From assembly GCA_943323675.2 (NCBI GenBank), contig CALPIR020000017.1, forward strand, positions 1 through 18,716: a stretch of 18,716 nt of DNA, read 5' to 3'. Below are positions 7,425-15,040 of the stretch, piece after piece. This DNA comes from Chitinophaga pinensis (GTDB lineage: Bacteria; Bacteroidota; Bacteroidia; UKL13-3). A program made the translations under genes and the position numbers. Below the pieces are notes generated by a model. That model saw only the letters and a program-made list of their open reading frames with translations. It ran no database searches and was not told where the DNA came from. Numbering within the stretch: position 1 is the stretch's first letter; each line of letters begins with the position of its first letter.

Positions 7425-8263
7425 AAATTCAAAATAGCTTGTTGTACATCCTCCATTTGCCATTGTGGTGTTGATGTTGCGCCACATATACCAATTGTAT
7501 CCCCTTCGCTAAACCAACTTTTATCTAAATCTTCTTTACAACTTACAAAAAACGTATTCGGGTTTTCCTCCTTACATACGTCATGTAATACCTTGCCATT
7601 CGATGATTTTTTGCCAGCCACAAATATCACCTTGTTGTAACGTTTAGCAAACTTTCTTAATTCACCATCGCGGTTACTCACTTGTCGGCATAGTGTGTCA
7701 TTAAAGTCAACCTCAACACCTTTACTCTCTAATAACCCCTTTAAAGCATAAAGGTTTTTAGTGCTTTTGGTGGTTTGACTAAATAGTTGAACTTTTTTGG
7801 GTAAAGCGTATTGCTCTAATTCTTCAAACTTTTCAATTACAATGCCATCTCCGTTTGTCTGACCAATTAATCCGTCAACCTCCGCATGACCATGCTTTCC
7901 GTAAATAATAATTTGCTCGTCATCATTATGAGCTTCCCTTATTCGGTTTTGAAGTTTTAAAACTACTGGGCAGCTTGCGTCAACTAGTTCTATATTATTG
8001 TCTAATGCCAATTTGTATGTTTCTGGCGGCTCGCCATGTGCACGAATTAAAACGCGTTCGTTGGTTAAGGTTTTTAATGTATCGTGATCTATTATTTTTA
8101 AACCCTTTTTTCGCAAACGCTCAACCTCTTCATCATTATGTACAATATCACCAAGGCAGTACAAACTACCCGTTTCGTCTAATATTTCTTCGGCCATGTG
8201 AATGGCATAAACCACACCAAAACAAAAGCCCGAGTTGTTGTCTATTTCTACGTTTACATTCAT
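7421..8263 (-). CDS. ispH: 4-hydroxy-3-methylbut-2-enyl diphosphate reductase (IspH/LytB)
   Basis: IspH is the last enzyme of the MEP isoprenoid pathway, reducing HMBPP to IPP and DMAPP with a [4Fe-4S] cluster in the cytoplasm. The three cluster Cys are present: Cys14 in SGFCFGV, Cys98 in DASCPVV and Cys192 in TLCRQVSNRD. Substrate-binding His appear in IVHND (His42), IRAHGEPP (His76) and GKHGHAEVDG, and the end carries ICGATSTPQW. The length (280 residues) is normal for the short bacterial form. The frame extends to a TTG at 8284, but the ATG at 8263 starts right at MNVNVEIDNNSGFCFGV as in the family, and a -7-like TAATTTTG lies just upstream of it (8272-8279, minus). The gene is co-transcribed with the peroxidase gene through an ATGA overlap, pairing an oxidant-sensitive Fe-S enzyme with a peroxide-removing one. 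Confidence 0.96.
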   Translation of the reverse strand: MNVNVEIDNNSGFCFGVVYAIHMAEEILDETGSLYCLGDIVHNDEEVERLRKKGLKIIDHDTLKTLTNERVLIRAHGEPPETYKLALDNNIELVDASCPVVLKLQNRIREAHNDDEQIIIYGKHGHAEVDGLIGQTNGDGIVIEKFEELEQYALPKKVQLFSQTTKSTKNLYALKGLLESKGVEVDFNDTLCRQVSNRDGELRKFAKRYNKVIFVAGKKSSNGKVLHDVCKEENPNTFFVSCKEDLDKSWFSEGDTIGICGATSTPQWQMEDVQQAILNL

Positions 8264-8300
8264 AGCGGAAACAAAATTAACCAATTAAACCACATAATTG

Positions 8301-8329
8301 TTTGCCCAATGTAAAACGTTTTGGGCAAA
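8301..8329. promoter_or_regulatory. Inverted repeat in the ispH/DUF2452 divergent intergenic region
   Basis: A perfect 9-base inverted repeat, TTTGCCCAA (8301-8309) and TTGGGCAAA (8321-8329), is separated by 11 bases. The spacer and right arm also contain a 10-base palindrome AAAACGTTTT (8313-8322). The site sits between two divergently read genes, 38 bases from the ispH ATG and 17 bases from the DUF2452 ATG. A symmetric site here fits a dimeric regulator's operator, or a 5'-leader hairpin for DUF2452. No regulator gene is adjacent, so the binding protein is unknown. Confidence 0.4.
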
Positions 8330-8345
8330 TAGCTGTTAATCTTAC

Positions 8346-8789
8346 ATGGCCAACACAACAGAAGAAAAAGAATTTGAAAGCTACAGCGGTCCCGCATCGT
8401 TATCGCCAATACCATTAAGTGTTGGTTCTGTGCCTATTAAGCCAGAGGATAAGGGTAAAATAAGAGCTAATGCCGTTGAAGCTATGCACCATTATGCACA
8501 GCAAGAAATGGATATGTTGCGTAAACAAGCGGACTTAATTATGCAGCAAGTTCGAGAAATAGAAGACAGACTAAAAATCTCTGAACAAATCTATCAATCC
8601 GAAATGCGATTTACACCTATAGTTAATCAAATCTACCACCTTTACGAAAAGGGCAACCATTTTGCCATTTCGCTAATTGGTCCAAACGAGTGGGGTAGAA
8701 GTAAAACAGAACTGAAACATGTAGCAACAATTCGTTTATTGGGCGATCACAGTTGGCATGTAATTAATAAAAATAGTGAAAAATTATAG
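8346..8789 (+). CDS. DUF2452 domain protein
   Basis: This 147-residue cytoplasmic protein has no signal peptide or membrane segment. The N-terminal part has the Pro/Ser-rich pattern (SYSGPASLSPIPLSVGSVPI), followed by a helical, charged stretch (about residues 40-85, HHYAQQEMDMLRKQADLIM) and a C-terminal part with FTPIVNQIYHLYEKG, SLIGPNEWG and LLGDHSWHV. This matches what I know of the DUF2452 family, whose function is undescribed; the middle helix could form a coiled coil. It is the only plus-strand gene in the left two-thirds of the window, read away from ispH and ending only 3 bases from the convergent stop of the big PKD gene. It starts at ATG, with no competing upstream start. Confidence 0.85.
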   Translation: MANTTEEKEFESYSGPASLSPIPLSVGSVPIKPEDKGKIRANAVEAMHHYAQQEMDMLRKQADLIMQQVREIEDRLKISEQIYQSEMRFTPIVNQIYHLYEKGNHFAISLIGPNEWGRSKTELKHVATIRLLGDHSWHVINKNSEKL

Positions 8790-8792
8790 AGG

Positions 8793-11771
8793 CTAGTTAT
8801 CTCTAATAAGCGTAATTGTGCCGTGGTCATTACGTTGGTAACCATTTTTCTTTTTAATGGTTATAATGTAATAATATACACCCTGCGGAATGTCTTCTCC
8901 TCCTTGGTTTTTACCATCCCAACACCAGTTAACATTGGTGTTTTCGTAAATTGGAATTCCCCATCTGTTAAATATTAAAATGTGGTATTCGTCACATTTT
9001 TGGCTTACTCCAGTAACCCGATAACAGTCGTTTATTCCATCATCATTAGGAGTAAACACATTTGGAATCATTACTTGTTGTCCACTATCCCCATCAATAA
9101 AATAAACGTTTTCTGCAGTATCGGCACAAAAAGTTCCCTGATTTAAAATAAGACTAACCCTATAAGTTCCGGTAACAGCATATTGGTGATTTGGACTAAA
9201 CTCCTCGCTGCTGTCACCATCACCAAAACGCCAAATTAATGGAACGTTTTTCGTGTTGCTTAAATTCCTAAATACAACATCAAGCGAACAACTATCTCGT
9301 TGCATTATAAAATCTGCGTAAGCTTGCAAGTTTATATCAATGTTTTTTTCAATCGTATCGCGCACTTTGCATGTATTACTATCTACAACAACCAACCTAA
9401 TGGTGGATTTTCCAGCTTGTTTAAGGGTATCACCAAACCCTGCATTGGTGTTGTTAACCAATACGTTGTTTAAATACCAATAAAAGTATTTACCGTTGGT
9501 ACTTATATTTGTTGCACTAAAATAGGCAGGGGCGCAAAGGGCACTATCTGTTAGTAAAAAATCAGCCTTTAACAAATAACTATTTATCTGGTAATCTATA
9601 GTTGTACTTGCCGTATCAGCGCAGGGCGTATTTAGGTTAGTAATTAATGTTATAACATAACTGGTATCTTTTGCGTAAATGTGTGTTGGGTTTTTTTGGG
9701 TTGATGTTTGTCCATCACCAAAACTCCACAAATAAGTAATAGGACTTTGGCTATTACTTACAGATTGATTGGTGAAAATGACCAAATCAGAACAGCTATC
9801 TTTTTTAGCATTAAAACGCGCATCGGATGAAGGATAGGATATAAATGGTTTAACCAATGTATCATACATTACGCATGTAAGTGGGTTATACACCACTAGT
9901 TTTAATTCGTAATTTCCACTCTGGGTAATGGTATCAAAAAAGTTTGCATTCACACTATCCACTAACAATTGATTTAAATGCCAATAATTTTTTGTGGAAT
10001 TAATGCTATTGTTTAATGCATATAGGTAATTGGGTTCGCAAATTGGGTCTGGTGTAACATCAAATTTGGCCAATAAAACCCTATTATTGGTGTCAATTCT
10101 AACTTGTTTAGAGGTAATGCGTTGGCAAGGAAAACCCGCATTAGTGGTAAGTGTAACTGTGAACCAGCCAGTATCACCATATTTATGTGTTGGGTTAATT
10201 TGGCTTGATAAAACACCATCTCCAAAGTTCCACAAATAAATAACAGTATCGCCAACTTGCGTATTTGTTGTATTTGTAAAACGTACATTGAGCGAGCAGC
10301 TATCTAGCTCTTCTGTAAACACTGGATATCGTTCGCTAAGTAATGAAAATGTCCTTTCAATGGTGTCAAAAACCTCACATGTCGTGGTATCACGCGCCAC
10401 TAATTTAATATGGTAAATTCCTGCATCTGTAATGGTATCAAATCCTATGCTTTGTTTAGACACCAATTGATTATTTACATACCAAAAAAACTGCCGGCCA
10501 TTTTCGCTATTATTCCTAATCTCGATAATATTAGGTGCGCACCTTAATGTATCTAAAGGCAAAAAAGATGCGTTTAGTTTTTTACCGGTTCGGCTATAAT
10601 CTAAAATATAAAAAGCCGTATCAGCACATAGGTTTCCGGGGTTAGCTATTAAACTTATATTGTAAAAACCGTTTGTATTGTAAAAGTGAACAGGATTTTG
10701 AACCGTGCTTGTGTCTCCATCACCAAAATGCCAAATAAATGGAATCGGTTGTCCGTTGCCTGATGTACTTTGGTTGTACATAAAAACAGTTGGACCGCAA
10801 CTGTCTTGTTTTACCGTAATTTTTGCCGAAGCCGCGTTTTGAACACTAAACGTTTTAATCATGGAATCTACCAAATTACATGCTAACGTGTTTTGAACCT
10901 TTAGTTTAACCGTGTAGGTTCCCAAAATATTAAACGAGTCCGTTAAATTAATGCTGCTATCAACCAATACATCATTTATGAACCAATAGTTTTTCGTTGC
11001 GTTATGCGAGTTATTAATAAACTGCATACGTTTATTACCGCATCCGTTTCTAGGCTCAATTTTAAAATCTGCAGTAAGAACGTTTCCTTGTCTAAAATCA
11101 AATTTAAAAGTCGCGTTGCTGCACCTTGGGCTTTTATTTGTTGGTGAGTAACTTCCTGGCGTTGTTGGAAATGTCCCATATATGCCATCATTACAACTGG
11201 CACAAACCGATTGGTACATGATTCCCCTTTTATCAAACCGACTTGTTCCTCCATCTACGTGATCGGCACCAAATAATTCGCCAAAAAAGGTAGCGTAGTT
11301 TAGGCTATCTGCATTAGGGCTAAGTACAAATAAATAAAAGTCGCTGCCGTCAGTAGTAGCTTGAAATGCATTAGCCGAAAATGGCATGCCGTTGGTGCTA
11401 CTTGCAAAGCCTGTTGGGTTTAAAGTCCTATATCTAGATTGAAAGTTAACAACTCCCGCCCAAACAGAGCAATAAATTCTGCCGCAAACATCAACCATAA
11501 AAGCACTTGGTGCTAAGGCATTATTGGGTATTCCGTTTCCTATTTGTGTAGAGAATATTACATTACTCAAGTCAGGCGAAAATTTGCTTATAAACAAGCC
11601 GCCTCGGCTATTGTAATAGGTACCCGGTGTAACCAAAACGCTGTCGTAGGTTTGGCCCATTATAAGTACGTTTTGGGATTGGTCTAACTTAATAAAATGA
11701 GCCTGATCGTAGCTTGTGCTGCCCCAATAACGCATGCCTAAAACAGAAGTAAAAGAGCTGTTTAACTTCAC
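8793..11771 (-). CDS. C-terminal part of an interrupted T9SS surface protein: SBBP end, PKD array, type-B sorting domain
   Basis: This 992-residue frame continues the frame of the 11901-13409 segment; codons from 11900 to 11772 are also open and read as protein, so the first ATG (11771) is probably an internal Met and not a true start. There is no signal peptide. About residues 1-230 are SBBP-like strands. Residues about 240-890 are eight modules spaced 80-88 residues apart, alternating two types: PKD domains with W-x-FGDG (about 344, 515, 680, 847) and degenerate ones with a YW/FW-x-x-N motif (about 261, 427, 595, 762). Conserved Cys occur in each. Residues about 898-992 are a T9SS type-B/CHU_C domain (NVFTPNDDGIND, FNRWGIPIYE, GVYYYIITIKK). 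Alone this fragment could not be exported; the parent protein would be a large cell-surface cargo. Confidence 0.85.
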   Translation of the reverse strand: MKLNSSFTSVLGMRYWGSTSYDQAHFIKLDQSQNVLIMGQTYDSVLVTPGTYYNSRGGLFISKFSPDLSNVIFSTQIGNGIPNNALAPSAFMVDVCGRIYCSVWAGVVNFQSRYRTLNPTGFASSTNGMPFSANAFQATTDGSDFYLFVLSPNADSLNYATFFGELFGADHVDGGTSRFDKRGIMYQSVCASCNDGIYGTFPTTPGSYSPTNKSPRCSNATFKFDFRQGNVLTADFKIEPRNGCGNKRMQFINNSHNATKNYWFINDVLVDSSINLTDSFNILGTYTVKLKVQNTLACNLVDSMIKTFSVQNAASAKITVKQDSCGPTVFMYNQSTSGNGQPIPFIWHFGDGDTSTVQNPVHFYNTNGFYNISLIANPGNLCADTAFYILDYSRTGKKLNASFLPLDTLRCAPNIIEIRNNSENGRQFFWYVNNQLVSKQSIGFDTITDAGIYHIKLVARDTTTCEVFDTIERTFSLLSERYPVFTEELDSCSLNVRFTNTTNTQVGDTVIYLWNFGDGVLSSQINPTHKYGDTGWFTVTLTTNAGFPCQRITSKQVRIDTNNRVLLAKFDVTPDPICEPNYLYALNNSINSTKNYWHLNQLLVDSVNANFFDTITQSGNYELKLVVYNPLTCVMYDTLVKPFISYPSSDARFNAKKDSCSDLVIFTNQSVSNSQSPITYLWSFGDGQTSTQKNPTHIYAKDTSYVITLITNLNTPCADTASTTIDYQINSYLLKADFLLTDSALCAPAYFSATNISTNGKYFYWYLNNVLVNNTNAGFGDTLKQAGKSTIRLVVVDSNTCKVRDTIEKNIDINLQAYADFIMQRDSCSLDVVFRNLSNTKNVPLIWRFGDGDSSEEFSPNHQYAVTGTYRVSLILNQGTFCADTAENVYFIDGDSGQQVMIPNVFTPNDDGINDCYRVTGVSQKCDEYHILIFNRWGIPIYENTNVNWCWDGKNQGGEDIPQGVYYYIITIKKKNGYQRNDHGTITLIRDN

Positions 11772-11900
11772 TATAAAAGCATCGCTTATTCCACCGCGAT
11801 AACCTGGTCCGCTTGAAGGCGAAAACCCTATACTTTGTGTACCACCAGCAACGGCAACGTCTCCATTCGGATAAACATCTAAAGAGTATAGTGCGTCATG

Positions 11901-11903
11901 TTA
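11901..11903 (-). other. In-frame TAA stop interrupting the long SBBP/PKD gene
   Basis: The minus-strand TAA lies between two segments that share one reading frame (8793-11900 and 11904-13409). Around it the protein reads NCTYLGRE, stop, HDALYSLDVYPNGD. Neighbouring SBBP repeats read TYLGGN-K-ND, TYLGGN-G-ID and RYWGST-S-YD, so the stop replaces a variable loop residue of a normal repeat unit. One base change from CAA, AAA or GAA would create it. It is a nonsense mutation, a sequencing or assembly error, or a readthrough site. Confidence 0.85.
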
Positions 11904-13409
11904 TTCTCTGCCTAAGTACGTGCAGTTTTTCACCATGGTAAGAGCAGCATCTAATTTAAAAACTACCCCATCTTGTAAACTATTTTTAGTGGGTTGAATA
12001 GCACCTAAACTAATAGGTATGTTGTTTGATGTTGTTGATGAAACCAAAACCACATCACCAGTTGGTGTAAGCTGTATTTCGCCCCTAAACTCATCAGAGT
12101 AATTCATGCGTAAGGAGTCGGCAATGTTAATGCCATCAATTCCATTACCGCCTAGGTATGTACTGCCAACTAAAGAACCACCACTTGCAGTAAATCGGGT
12201 AACAGTAATATCAAACGAATCTGATTTTGTTCGGTATGCTCCGTTGGCACTTACTGGAAAGTTAGAAGATAGCGTTACACCTAAAACCAAAAGCTGCTCG
12301 TTTGCATCGGCAACTAAACTCAAGGGATAATCATTTTTGTTGCCACCTAAATAGGTGGCATACATTAAAGCTGTGCCATCGTTATTATATTTACTAATGG
12401 CAATATCACATGGAAACCCGCTTTGAGGCCAGCTTCCTGAACCTCCTCCCCATATGGTTTGAAACGCTCCGCTGGTTGTTGGGTATCGTCCGTTTGGAAA
12501 ATCAGTGGCATTGCGTGCAATGCCTGCTGTATATAAATTACCGCTATTGTCGTAGGTCGCAGTATGGCCAAAGTTATCAACGCTGCTGCCACTATATGTG
12601 CTGAAAACAAGTTCAGGATCTATCGTTAAGTTATAACTTGGATTATAATCGCCTAATACAAAAGAAACAACCTCGTTTTTTAGCTTAAAGTCACATACTA
12701 TTTCTTGTTTAACTCCATTTATAATTTGATATGCATAAGGTTTGGTTTCTATAAATTCGTTTATACTGGTTTTTATTATCAGGTTACCATTTTGTAGTTT
12801 AATTTTATTTGCGCCTGTATAGCGCATTTTTATTTGTTGGGTTGATGTTCTAGGCGAGATGTTAAAATCGTACTTTAATCCACCATTTTTATTGGTATAA
12901 ACATGCATAGAAATACCCGGATAAATTTGAGAATAGATTAATTTGGCATATGATGGCACTTCACCTTTCCAAAAATCAGGGTTGTTTCCGTTAAAAAAGT
13001 TATAGTAATGCGGCAAAGCGTTTTGACCAATAATTTCACTTTTCAGTCCGTTTTCAAACTCTAGCCTTACCGCATGTCGGTTTATTGTCTGTGGTTTAAA
13101 TAGGTGTGGGTTTAAGGTATGGCTAAAATAATTTGCCACGTCTTGTTCTTTTTCAAAAAAGTATTGAAAGGCATTAGGCTCTATAAAAACTTGCGCGCCT
13201 TTTAGGTTTATTAGGTATTGCGATGCGTTAACCCACTGCCCTTTATTGGCTATAAACCCAGTGTTTGGTTTTGGCACAGGTTTTTCATCGTGCGGAAAGG
13301 CCCGTGTATGGAGCAGCAATGCCCAAAGCAATAAAACACTGTACAAAAAAATATTTTTTAACAAAACAACTGATAAGAAGTGGTGTGCTAAGTTAGATAA
13401 ATAAAGCAT
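11901..13409 (-). CDS. N-terminal part of the interrupted T9SS surface protein: signal peptide, conserved N-domain, SBBP repeats
   Basis: The 502-residue segment starts with a signal peptide (hydrophobic IFLYSVLLLWALLLHTRA). The ATG at 13409 adds about 15 residues before the core; a TTG at 13364 would give a shorter, more usual signal. After it comes a domain with NTGFIANKGQW, IEPNAFQYFF, YPGISMHVYTNKNGGLKYDF and a YQIINGVKQE stretch, a conserved N-terminal region that commonly precedes SBBP repeats in Bacteroidota surface proteins. From about residue 255 there are SBBP units (VFSTYSGSSVDN, LMYATYLGGNKND, VGSTYLGGNGID). It ends at the in-frame TAA. Together with 8793-11900 it would make a protein of about 1538 residues. 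Translated alone it would be exported but lack the sorting domain, so it would stay periplasmic or be degraded. Confidence 0.85.
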   Translation of the reverse strand: MLYLSNLAHHFLSVVLLKNIFLYSVLLLWALLLHTRAFPHDEKPVPKPNTGFIANKGQWVNASQYLINLKGAQVFIEPNAFQYFFEKEQDVANYFSHTLNPHLFKPQTINRHAVRLEFENGLKSEIIGQNALPHYYNFFNGNNPDFWKGEVPSYAKLIYSQIYPGISMHVYTNKNGGLKYDFNISPRTSTQQIKMRYTGANKIKLQNGNLIIKTSINEFIETKPYAYQIINGVKQEIVCDFKLKNEVVSFVLGDYNPSYNLTIDPELVFSTYSGSSVDNFGHTATYDNSGNLYTAGIARNATDFPNGRYPTTSGAFQTIWGGGSGSWPQSGFPCDIAISKYNNDGTALMYATYLGGNKNDYPLSLVADANEQLLVLGVTLSSNFPVSANGAYRTKSDSFDITVTRFTASGGSLVGSTYLGGNGIDGINIADSLRMNYSDEFRGEIQLTPTGDVVLVSSTTSNNIPISLGAIQPTKNSLQDGVVFKLDAALTMVKNCTYLGRE

Positions 13410-13502
13410 TATTTGCGTTGCATAAAGATTTTTTTAACTTTTTACAATGTCCTTGCAACCTTGGGCATCTATTATTCATCTTAAAAAGCAACTGGTAAAA
13501 AC
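13410..13502. promoter_or_regulatory. Divergent promoter region between the SBBP/PKD gene and the ECF sigma gene
   Basis: These 93 bases must hold the promoters of two divergent units. On the plus strand a GCAACC (13455-13460) is followed 17 bases later by CATCTT (13478-13483), resembling the AAC / GTC-type boxes many ECF sigma factors use to drive their own gene, but the -10 part is a weak match. No convincing TTG / TAnnTTTG housekeeping pair was found in either direction. That a promoter is present is near certain from gene layout; its exact position is not. Confidence 0.3.
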
Positions 13503-14045
13503 GTGGACAAACAAAGCGAGCATGAGCTTATACAGGAATGTTTGAAGGGCAACAGGTTAGCGCAAAAAGGATTGTACGAAACCTATTCAAAAACCATGTA
13601 TGGTGTTTGCTTGCGTTATAGCAGCAATGCTGATGAAGCGAAAGATATTTTGCAAGATGGATTTGTAAAAGTATTTACCAAAATGGGGCAGTTTAGTTTT
13701 GCTGGTTCTTTTGAAGGGTGGATGAAACGGATTTTTGTAAATACTGCATTAGAGTTTTATCGAGTTAATAAAATTCACATGTACCACAGTGATGTTGATA
13801 CTGCTTACAACCAAGCTCATAACGACTTTACAGTGGAACGCATGAGTTGCAATGAAATATTAATAGCCATTAACGGTTTGCCACCGGGTTATAGGGCGGT
13901 ACTAAATCTTTTTATTGTAGAAGGTTATAGCCATGCAGAAATTAGTGAAATGTTGGGCATAAGCGAAGGTACTTCAAAGTCTCAGCTAAGTAGGGCTAGG
14001 GTGCAGCTTCAAGAAGCACTCGAAAAAACTAAAAAGAAAAGATAA
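13503..14045 (+). CDS. ECF-type RNA polymerase sigma-70 factor
   Basis: This 180-residue protein has the two-domain ECF layout. Region 2 (about residues 22-92) includes DEAKDILQDGFVKVF and FEGWMKRIFVNTALEFYR; region 4 (about 118-173) includes LPPGYRAVLNLFIVEGYSH and the helix-turn-helix AEISEMLGISEGTSKSQLSR. It lacks region 1.1 and region 3, and no extra C-terminal sensor domain is seen. The start is GTG at 13503; the next in-frame Met is inside region 2. The following gene begins 4 bases after its stop and encodes an anti-sigma-like membrane protein, so the pair is almost certainly co-translated. It likely redirects RNA polymerase to a small regulon in response to an envelope signal; the adjacent large surface-protein genes are the obvious candidates, by inference. 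Confidence 0.95.
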   Translation: MDKQSEHELIQECLKGNRLAQKGLYETYSKTMYGVCLRYSSNADEAKDILQDGFVKVFTKMGQFSFAGSFEGWMKRIFVNTALEFYRVNKIHMYHSDVDTAYNQAHNDFTVERMSCNEILIAINGLPPGYRAVLNLFIVEGYSHAEISEMLGISEGTSKSQLSRARVQLQEALEKTKKKR

Positions 14046-14049
14046 TTAA

Positions 14050-14925
14050 ATGAGTAATAAAATAAACATTGATGATTTGCTTAAGCAGGAGATGGGGAAT
14101 TTATCTCCAGAGCCCCCTGCTGATATGTGGCAAAGCATCAGCAATCAATTGTCGTATGTTGAATTGTCACCTTCAAAAGCGTCATCTGCTAAAACCATTG
14201 CAGGCGTTTCACTAAAGTCCGCCTTAATTACATTGGCTAGTTTGGCTGTTACTTCGGTTGCGTATATTTTTTTATTATCAAACCCAACCCCTCCTAAAGC
14301 ATTAGAAAACAATTCATTAAAAGCAGACGAGTTGTTAGCCTCACCCTCTAAATTAATTCAGAATCAATCAACCCCAAAAATTCAGGAACTGCAACCGCCA
14401 ACTCCCAAACAAAATTCCATTAAAAACGGGATTATTGTTAATAGCGATATTACTGACGAAATAGTAGCAACTGATTACCCTGCCTCAGTTTCTAGCCCAA
14501 TAAACGAAATTATTAATTTAGACAAAGGAGCTCAAATTAACGATCAACAAAATGTTGTAGAAAATAACACTGAAAAAATACAGGAAGAAATGAGTGAAAC
14601 GCAGACCAACTCTTTAAACCAAAAAACAACTATTGATGAGTTTTTAAAACCTAATATACCTAATGTTTTTACTCCGAATAATGATGGTTATAATGATGAA
14701 TTTGTGATAACAATTGAAAACGAATTGTTGTACGACTTAAAAATTACAGATGCTAAGGGCAATGTGGTTTTTGAAAGCAGAGACAAAAACAAGCACTGGA
14801 ACGGCATTAATCAAAGGAATGGCGAAGCTTGCGAACCGGGTGTTTATGTATTGGCTTTTGGGTATCAATTAAAGGGCATGAGCGAGCCCAAAGTGGAGAA
14901 GGGGTTAATACTCCTAAAATTATAG
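14050..14925 (+). CDS. Anti-sigma-like single-pass membrane protein with C-terminal CHU_C/T9SS type-B-like domain
   Basis: This 291-residue protein starts with a short cytoplasmic segment (IDDLLKQEMGNLSPEPPADM, then WQSISNQL) of the type found in Bacteroidota proteins encoded directly after ECF sigma genes. One membrane helix follows (about 57-77, ALITLASLAVTSVAYIFLLS), then a Pro/Asn/Gln/Thr-rich linker (about 78-198). The C-terminal domain (about 200-291) has PNVFTPNNDGYNDEF, LKITDAKGNVVFE, W-N-G-I and GVYVLAFGY, ending in LILLKL. This last domain aligns by eye with the type-B sorting domain of the long PKD protein at 8793-9080. There is no cleavable signal peptide, so it should stay in the inner membrane with the domain in the periplasm. 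A sigma-restraining role is inferred from position; the domain may sense T9SS or surface state. Confidence 0.8.
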   Translation: MSNKINIDDLLKQEMGNLSPEPPADMWQSISNQLSYVELSPSKASSAKTIAGVSLKSALITLASLAVTSVAYIFLLSNPTPPKALENNSLKADELLASPSKLIQNQSTPKIQELQPPTPKQNSIKNGIIVNSDITDEIVATDYPASVSSPINEIINLDKGAQINDQQNVVENNTEKIQEEMSETQTNSLNQKTTIDEFLKPNIPNVFTPNNDGYNDEFVITIENELLYDLKITDAKGNVVFESRDKNKHWNGINQRNGEACEPGVYVLAFGYQLKGMSEPKVEKGLILLKL

Positions 14926-15040
14926 TTTGAAATATTAAATTTTATTATATATGTTAGCGTATTATTATCAATTAAAAATTAAACCCAATAAGCCAAATGA
15001 TATTGGTTTATTGCGGCTAACAAAACATCAACCAAGTACA
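14926..15040 (+). other. 115-base leader between the anti-sigma-like gene and the giant PKD gene
   Basis: This spacer is AT-rich and carries no ORF. CCAATA (14985-14990) and TATTGG (15001-15006) form a weak 6-base hairpin, followed by a few T residues. It could be a poor terminator or a leader structure; I do not call either. The gap is long enough for a separate promoter for the giant gene, which would let the sigma factor control it independently. Confidence 0.35.

Noticed and set aside
10013..10288. 91-codon minus-strand frame inside the PKD array
   Set aside because: It is an alternative frame of the PKD-coding DNA; the PKD frame is preserved throughout.
11901..11903. Alternative genetic code or programmed stop reassignment
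   Set aside because: TAA is the normal stop of several intact genes here (for example DUF4292, TPR, sigma factor), so global reassignment is not tenable; local readthrough remains possible but unproven.
14985..15006. Terminator between the anti-sigma-like gene and the giant PKD gene
   Set aside because: The stem is only 6 AT-rich base pairs with a 10-base loop and a weak T tract.
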